A stretch of 64,000 nt of DNA, from the NCBI RefSeq assembly GCF_003269295.1, contig NZ_QLTT01000013.1, forward strand, positions 215,695-279,694, given 5' to 3'. Positions within the stretch are counted from its first letter, which is position 1. Each line of letters starts with the position of its first letter. Below the pieces are notes generated by a model, which worked only from the letters and a program-made list of their open reading frames with translations, did not search any database and had not been told where the DNA came from. This document shows, piece by piece, positions 59,503 through 64,000 of the stretch. The position numbers and the translations under genes are program-made. Source of the stretch: Lentzea atacamensis. Lineage in GTDB: Bacteria; Actinomycetota; Actinomycetes; Mycobacteriales; Pseudonocardiaceae.

Positions 59503-60639
59503 TCAGACCGGTGAAGTCTGCGCGACAAGGAATCCCACGACGTCGTCCAGCCTTCCGCGCCGCGCGAACGCCCTCCGCTGGCGTGCCGCACCCGTGCCGT
59601 CGAGCAGCAACCGGTCGAGGCCGTCGCTGACCATCTCGTAGTCCCCGGCGAACTCCAGCGCGGGCCGCACCCACCGCAGCAACGACGCGGCGATCGCCGA
59701 CGCGGGTGTCGGCGAGGCCGTCACGGGGTCGATGCCGAAGCCCTCCAGGCCATCGCGCGCGGCACGCCACATCGCGACCTTCAGCAGGTGCGGAGGGATC
59801 GGTACGGGCGCGGCACCGGAACTCAGTGCGGTGGAGGCGATCGCGCGCACGAGAGCGGCCATCAGGACGGCTTCCTCCACCGTCGGCGCGACGTCCGACA
59901 CCCGCAGTTCGAGCGTGGGGTGGTGCGCGGACAACCGGACGTCCCAGTAGAGCATCCCGGCGTCCATCGCCGCACCGCTCGCGACGATCTCGTCCCGTGC
60001 CGCGCAGTAGTCGGCCGCGGAGTCGAAGTACGGCGGCGCACCCGAAGTGGGCCAACGGTTCCAGACCACGTAGCGCCAGCTCGCATAACCCGTGTCGTCG
60101 TCGAGCCAGTACGGCGAATTGGCGCCGAGTGCCAGCAATGTCGGCAGCCACGGCCTCAGGTGGTTGCTCACGAAGATCTTCGACTCGTCGTCCGGCAGCC
60201 CGATGTGCACGTGACAGCCGCAGATCGCGAGGTCGTTGGTGAGCGCGCCCATCTCCTGCGCCATCCGGTGATAGCGCGGGGAGTCCGTCAGCGGCGTGGG
60301 CATCGTCAGCCCCAGCACGGGAGTTCCGGTCGCGACCAGTCGCGCGTCGTGGCGCGCAGCCCGTTCGATCAACGCCCGGCGCGCGACCGCGAGCTCGTCG
60401 CGCAGCGCGGTCATGTCCGTGCAGATCCCGCTGGCCGATTCCACCTGGTACTGCGCGATTTCCGGCTGCAGGTCGACCTCGTAGCGGTCGGCGCCGGTGA
60501 GCACTTCGTTGGCGCGGTTGGCCAAATGGCCGGTGGAGGCTTCAACGAGAACGAATTCTTCTTCCACCCCAACGGTGAGGAGTCCGTCGATGCTCGTGCG
60601 TTGCGCGGGTACCGATTGAGTTCTGCTGCCGACCTGCAC
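59503..60639 (-). CDS. Carboxylate-amine ligase, glutamate-cysteine ligase 2 (YbdK) type
   Basis: 378 residues. Seen: LTVGVEEEFVLVEASTGHLA (Mg-binding Glu), CGCHVHIGLPDDESKIFVSN, and WRYVVWNRWPTSGAPPYFDS, all typical of the GCS2/YbdK family. These enzymes form amide bonds; weak glutamate-cysteine ligase activity is known for E. coli YbdK, and EgtA is a relative. The substrate here is not evident. GTG start at 60639. Confidence 0.9.
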   Translation of the reverse strand: MQVGSRTQSVPAQRTSIDGLLTVGVEEEFVLVEASTGHLANRANEVLTGADRYEVDLQPEIAQYQVESASGICTDMTALRDELAVARRALIERAARHDARLVATGTPVLGLTMPTPLTDSPRYHRMAQEMGALTNDLAICGCHVHIGLPDDESKIFVSNHLRPWLPTLLALGANSPYWLDDDTGYASWRYVVWNRWPTSGAPPYFDSAADYCAARDEIVASGAAMDAGMLYWDVRLSAHHPTLELRVSDVAPTVEEAVLMAALVRAIASTALSSGAAPVPIPPHLLKVAMWRAARDGLEGFGIDPVTASPTPASAIAASLLRWVRPALEFAGDYEMVSDGLDRLLLDGTGAARQRRAFARRGRLDDVVGFLVAQTSPV

Positions 60640-60721
60640 GCCGAACCTCCTGTGCGCTGAGTAGCGACCTCGATGCTATGAGTGATCAGGTCGTCGCACA
60701 GGAGGCGTTTGGTTGTACTTC

Positions 60722-62395
60722 TCAACTCACCGCGCGTTGCGCGGCACCCCTCAGCACATCGCGTCGTTCGCTGCCCGGCCGTCCCATGACCCAGCTCGAC
60801 CCGGTGAGCGACTTCGCGTGTTCCTTGACTGGTGCCAGCAACCGCGACACCTCGCGATACGACCCCACTGACCCCGCGGCACAGATAAGGGTCGCAAGAG
60901 AGAGGGTGATGTGTCGTCCCTCCGCCGTGTACGGCTTGTCGAGCAAACGGGCGGACAACGGCACCGTTTCGTCGAGCCCGGCGAGGATCAGGAAGTCGTC
61001 GCCGCCGACGTGCCCGACCTGCACGCCGGGAAACGCGTTCGCGAGCTCGGCCAGGTCGTGCCCGATCTCGCGGATCAGGTCGTCACCGGCCGCGAACCCG
61101 ACGGTGTCGTTGACCTGCTTGAAGCTGTCGACGTCCAGCCACGACACCGCGAAGATCTCGCCGGCCTCGATGCGCCGGTCGACCTCCTTAGCGAGCGCGT
61201 CGCTGCCGGGCAGGCGCGTGAGCGGGCTCAGCGCGGCCGCCTGCTCCACCTTCAGCTCGGCAACACCACGCACCACGTCCGCAACACGCACAACACCCAT
61301 GCACCGCTCGTTGTGGTCCACGACGATGAGGTCGTCGTTGGTGCGCTCACGGTTCGCATGCGTCACCACGTCGAGCAGATCGAGCGCCGACGCCTCGGTG
61401 CCGATGATGTGCGGCTTGTCCGCGAGCCGCGCCGCCTCGCGCTTGGCGTGCAGGGCGTGCCCGTACGGCCCGGTGACCGCGAGCAGGAACCGGTTGCGGT
61501 CCACCGACCACTTCGGGCGCCCCTCGTCGTCGACGAGCACCACGCCCGTGACCGTCGGCTGGCTCGCCAGCACCTCGCGCACTTCCTCGCTCGTGGCGTG
61601 TTCGGGCAACGTCGTGGCGGGGTGCAGGAAGTCCGTCACCCTGGGGCCGGCGTGCCTGCGGATCTCCCCGGTCTCCGTGACAGCCTCTGGAGCGATGCGG
61701 GCGTTCACCGCTGGTCTTCGCTGCGGTGGCGCGAGCATGTTGCCCTGCGCGTGCCCCACGCCCAGCTTGCGGAGGTACGTCAGCTGCGCCTCGGTCTCCA
61801 CACCCTCGGCCACGACCTGACCGCCCGTGTACTCGCCGAGGTGCACCAACGACCGCACGAGCGCACACCGCGCTGCGTCGTCGGGCAACGTGCGCACGAT
61901 CTCGCGGTCGAGCTTGATGAAGTCCGGCGAGGCACTCGTGAGAAGGCCGAGCGGTACGTCGCCTTCGCCCACGCAGTCGAGTGCGATGCGGAAGCCGTTG
62001 TTCCGCAACGTCTGGAGGCCGCGGGCGAGCCGGGCGCGGTTGGCCCGCGAGTACGGCTCGCCGACCTCGATGACGATGCTGTCCGGCGTGCGCCGGGCAT
62101 CCCTGAGCGCGCCGTAGAGGGGGCTCATGACCTCGGGCCTGTCCGCGACCGTGATCGCGAGCAGGTTGATGTGCAACGGCAGCAGCAGGTCGTGGTCGGC
62201 TGCCGAGCGCACGGCACGGCAGGCGAGTCCGACATCGGCGTTGGTCAGCAGTCCCGCCTGGAAGGCGGCCTGGAGGAGATCCTGCACGCTGCCGTCGTGC
62301 GGCCGGGCCAGAGCCTCCACCGCCACGACGCCCCCGGTGTTCAGGTTGAACAGCGGCTGGAAGGCGAACCTGACGTCATCCAGCAAAGCGGGCAC
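60722..62395 (-). CDS. EAL-CBS-GGDEF cyclic-di-GMP protein, degenerate EAL
   Basis: 557 residues. EAL domain about 1-230: EALARP, HINLLAI, IVIEVGEP, FIKLDREIVR and VAEGVET are present, but the metal pair that normally reads DDFG is DCVGEG, so one metal ligand is missing. CBS pair about 250-385. GGDEF domain about 390-557 with VGHVGGDDFLIL (GGDDF) and no RxxD I-site. It may bind c-di-GMP or an adenine nucleotide as a sensor; cyclase activity is uncertain. GTG start. No membrane segment. Confidence 0.88.
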   Translation of the reverse strand: MPALLDDVRFAFQPLFNLNTGGVVAVEALARPHDGSVQDLLQAAFQAGLLTNADVGLACRAVRSAADHDLLLPLHINLLAITVADRPEVMSPLYGALRDARRTPDSIVIEVGEPYSRANRARLARGLQTLRNNGFRIALDCVGEGDVPLGLLTSASPDFIKLDREIVRTLPDDAARCALVRSLVHLGEYTGGQVVAEGVETEAQLTYLRKLGVGHAQGNMLAPPQRRPAVNARIAPEAVTETGEIRRHAGPRVTDFLHPATTLPEHATSEEVREVLASQPTVTGVVLVDDEGRPKWSVDRNRFLLAVTGPYGHALHAKREAARLADKPHIIGTEASALDLLDVVTHANRERTNDDLIVVDHNERCMGVVRVADVVRGVAELKVEQAAALSPLTRLPGSDALAKEVDRRIEAGEIFAVSWLDVDSFKQVNDTVGFAAGDDLIREIGHDLAELANAFPGVQVGHVGGDDFLILAGLDETVPLSARLLDKPYTAEGRHITLSLATLICAAGSVGSYREVSRLLAPVKEHAKSLTGSSWVMGRPGSERRDVLRGAAQRAVS

Positions 62396-62437
62396 GTCTC
62401 AGATCGTGCAGGGACGAACGCGCAGCTCCAAGAGGGT

Positions 62438-63403
62438 TCACCAGGTGTTCATCATCTTGGCGCGAAGGCGCCACGGTGCCGCGCGGAACAGTTTCGCCAT
62501 CGCGGCGGACGTACCGCGTACGTCCTCGCGGCCGGACAGGTAGGCGCGCTGCAGCTCCGGCGGGAGCAGGAAGAACAGCTCGAAGAAGTCCCTGGTCTCG
62601 TCCGCGTCCAGGCGGAGCAGTACCTCGAGGCCGAACCGCCTCATGGCGTGCACGACGCGTGCTTTGCGGGACCAGATGACGTGCTTCGGGTCGTCGCCGG
62701 CTTTGACGGCCTCGGCGACCTTTAGGGCGAGCGCCAGTGAGGTGGCGACGCTGTAGCCCGTCGCGGGGTGGATGAAGCCGGCTGACGCGCCGAACGCGAG
62801 GCCCTTGTGCCGAGGTGCGTCGAGGGGGAAGCGGACGCGTTCCTCTCGTTGGCCGGGTTCCAGCCGTGCGTGGAGTCTGCGGCGGAGTTCGCTGAGTGGC
62901 ATCCCCGGCCGACCGGCGAGGCAGGTCTCCTCGACGAGGACCTCGTTGTCGCCGAGCGGGACCGTGTAGAGGAACGTGTCGCCGTTGCGCCAGTCCATCA
63001 ACGTCGTCTCGGTGCTGTCGGACTCGATGACCGTACCTACCGCCGTTTGCTCGGCGCGGCCCTTGCGCGCACCGGTGGCGTTGAACGTGTAGCGCGCTTC
63101 CGTCGGGCGTTGAAGCACCTTCACGTCATCGGGCAGCTCATGGAGGCGTGCGTTGTCGAGCACGACATAGGTGCGTGGAATCAGGTGCTCCTCGCGCGCG
63201 TAGGCGCGAACCACTGTGCTTGTCGCGGCAACCGGGGTGTCGGGTGGGAGCTCGTCGGCCCACGCGCCGTAGGTCGCAGTCCAGACGCGGTGCGGACGAC
63301 GGTCGACGAGCGCGGTGTCGAGGCCTTGTTGCGCGCAGGCGCGGGCCAGGGCACGGCCGGCCGGGCCACCACCGATCACGAGCACGTCGAGCACAAGGTC
63401 CAT
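62438..63403 (-). CDS. Lycopene-cyclase-like FAD protein
   Basis: 321 residues. FAD site VLVIGGGPAGRALARA, then ATYGAWADELP, GRAEQTAVGTVIE, LMDWRNGDTFLYTVPLGDNE, VLVEETCLAGRPGM and GASAGFIHPATGYSV follow the CrtL-type lycopene beta-cyclase order. It is about 60 residues shorter than usual, with trimming in the middle. No other carotenoid gene is in the window. It would cyclise lycopene ends if active. The ATG at 63403 overlaps the ATG of the divergent gene (CATG). Confidence 0.8.
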   Translation of the reverse strand: MDLVLDVLVIGGGPAGRALARACAQQGLDTALVDRRPHRVWTATYGAWADELPPDTPVAATSTVVRAYAREEHLIPRTYVVLDNARLHELPDDVKVLQRPTEARYTFNATGARKGRAEQTAVGTVIESDSTETTLMDWRNGDTFLYTVPLGDNEVLVEETCLAGRPGMPLSELRRRLHARLEPGQREERVRFPLDAPRHKGLAFGASAGFIHPATGYSVATSLALALKVAEAVKAGDDPKHVIWSRKARVVHAMRRFGLEVLLRLDADETRDFFELFFLLPPELQRAYLSGREDVRGTSAAMAKLFRAAPWRLRAKMMNTW

Positions 63404-63872
63404 GATTGACGTTGTGGCCAAGACCTACCGCACGACCCTCGTCCGCCGCGTAGGCAACGTCGCCATCAGTGGCGCCGTGAAGCTCGGCATCGCACCCTCC
63501 TACTACGTGCTGCTGTCCATCCGCGGGCGGCGCAGCGGTGTGGAGCGCACGATCCCCATCAGGCTGATGCGTCATGACGGGCAGGAGTGGTTCGTCGCGC
63601 CGTACGGCGTTCGCGACTGGGTGCACAACGCACGGGCCGCCGGCGAGGCGGTTGTGCGAAGGGGACGCAGGTCACGTCGAGTGCGTTTGACGGAGGTTTT
63701 CGCTGCCGTCGCGGCGCCGGTGCTGGCCGCTTACGCGCGGAAGGAGCCGGTGACGAGGCCTTTCTTCGACGCACGCGTCGGTGACCCGGTCTCGGCGTTC
63801 GAGGCGGAGGCCGACCGCCACCCGGTGTTCCGCGTCGAGAACCTGCAGGTCAACGGCGGTGCCGGGGCCTAG
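63402..63872 (+). CDS. F420-type nitroreductase (Ddn family)
   Basis: 156 residues. Split-barrel fold of deazaflavin-dependent nitroreductases: YYVLLSIRGRRSGVERTIPI, then WFVAPYGVRDWVHNARAAGE and C-terminal PVTRPFFDARVGDPVSAFEA. It uses F420H2 to reduce quinone-like or lipid substrates. Start open: ATG at 63402 or GTG at 63414; neither has a ribosome site, so a leaderless mRNA is possible. Confidence 0.85.
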   Translation: MIDVVAKTYRTTLVRRVGNVAISGAVKLGIAPSYYVLLSIRGRRSGVERTIPIRLMRHDGQEWFVAPYGVRDWVHNARAAGEAVVRRGRRSRRVRLTEVFAAVAAPVLAAYARKEPVTRPFFDARVGDPVSAFEAEADRHPVFRVENLQVNGGAGA

Positions 63873-63886
63873 GTGACCCCCCGATT

Positions 63887-63914
63887 TTGAGATCGAATCA
63901 CCCCGGTGTAATGT
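63887..63914 (+). promoter_or_regulatory. Strong promoter reading out of the window
   Basis: TTGAGA (63887-63892), 16 bases, TAATGT (63909-63914). The next 80 bases carry no ORF and end in a small hairpin GGCCTCTGAGAGGCC. Together this resembles a stable-RNA leader, possibly of an rRNA operon, but the gene itself lies beyond the edge. Confidence 0.45.
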
Positions 63915-64000
63915 TCTCTCTGCCAGCGCGGAACGGGCCGGAAATCAAAACCGGAACGAGCGGGGCACAAGCCGGAAGACAAAGGGCCTCTGAGAGGCCG

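Noticed and set aside
1..64000. CRISPR arrays, IS elements, integrase or attachment sites
   Set aside because: No regularly spaced direct repeats, transposase or integrase frames were seen; no direct repeat of a tRNA 3' end was found near the array.

Overview
High-GC actinobacterial chromosome segment. Six-of-six GTG starts in the sugar operon, GTGA/ATGA start-stop overlaps, a conservon, mptB, an opcA/zwf pair and an F420-type (Ddn-like) flavoprotein all point to Actinobacteria. Family content (conservon, class II terpene cyclase next to a P450, many single-gene regulators) suits a Pseudonocardiaceae-type genome such as Lentzea, Saccharothrix or Amycolatopsis, but genus is not established by the sequence itself.

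The backbone is an old conserved block. In order: pgl-opcA-zwf-pgi-tal-tkt (minus strand, 4042-12186), ctaB (12430), qor (20352), ctaA plus a two-gene ABC exporter (35577-38196), mptB (44679) and sufR-B-D-Rieske-C-S-U-T (46306-52890). This is the gene order known from Mycobacterium tuberculosis Rv1445c-Rv1466, with pgi added and blocks of accessory genes placed in the gaps. It links pentose phosphate metabolism, heme O/heme A synthesis for cytochrome oxidase, cell-envelope mannan synthesis and the housekeeping Fe-S cluster assembly machine.

Accessory blocks: (a) 1-3821, a sensor kinase with a sugar-binding-protein-like sensor, two leucine-rich-variant repeat proteins and a broken acetyltransferase; (b) 13373-19381, a CHAT-like protein without its catalytic residues, a YCII/ECF42 sigma pair, an HD protein and a two-gene membrane-protein/cupin cassette; (c) 21386-28066, MFS exporter, DUF885 peptidase, ATP-grasp protein, hydrolase and an acetate-type symporter with its small partner; (d) 28400-33412, a cvnABCD conservon with an unusual GTPase and a fifth membrane gene; (e) 33425-35598, a DinB-like/GbsR divergent pair with clear operators and an ankyrin protein; (f) 38374-44571, a DUF998 protein, a permease-glycosyltransferase fusion and a large patatin.

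After the suf operon comes the most unusual part. At 53595-54391 a promoter, a 29-codon membrane-peptide ORF, two mutually exclusive RNA hairpins and a T-tract terminator lie directly ahead of seven densely packed tRNA genes, several with aberrant bodies. From 55413 a class II terpene cyclase, a P450 and a UbiA-type prenyltransferase form a translationally coupled trio that looks like a small terpenoid pathway. A SAM methyltransferase, a carboxylate-amine ligase, an EAL-CBS-GGDEF protein, a lycopene-cyclase-like flavoprotein and an F420-type reductase follow. The window ends in a strong promoter reading out of the right edge.
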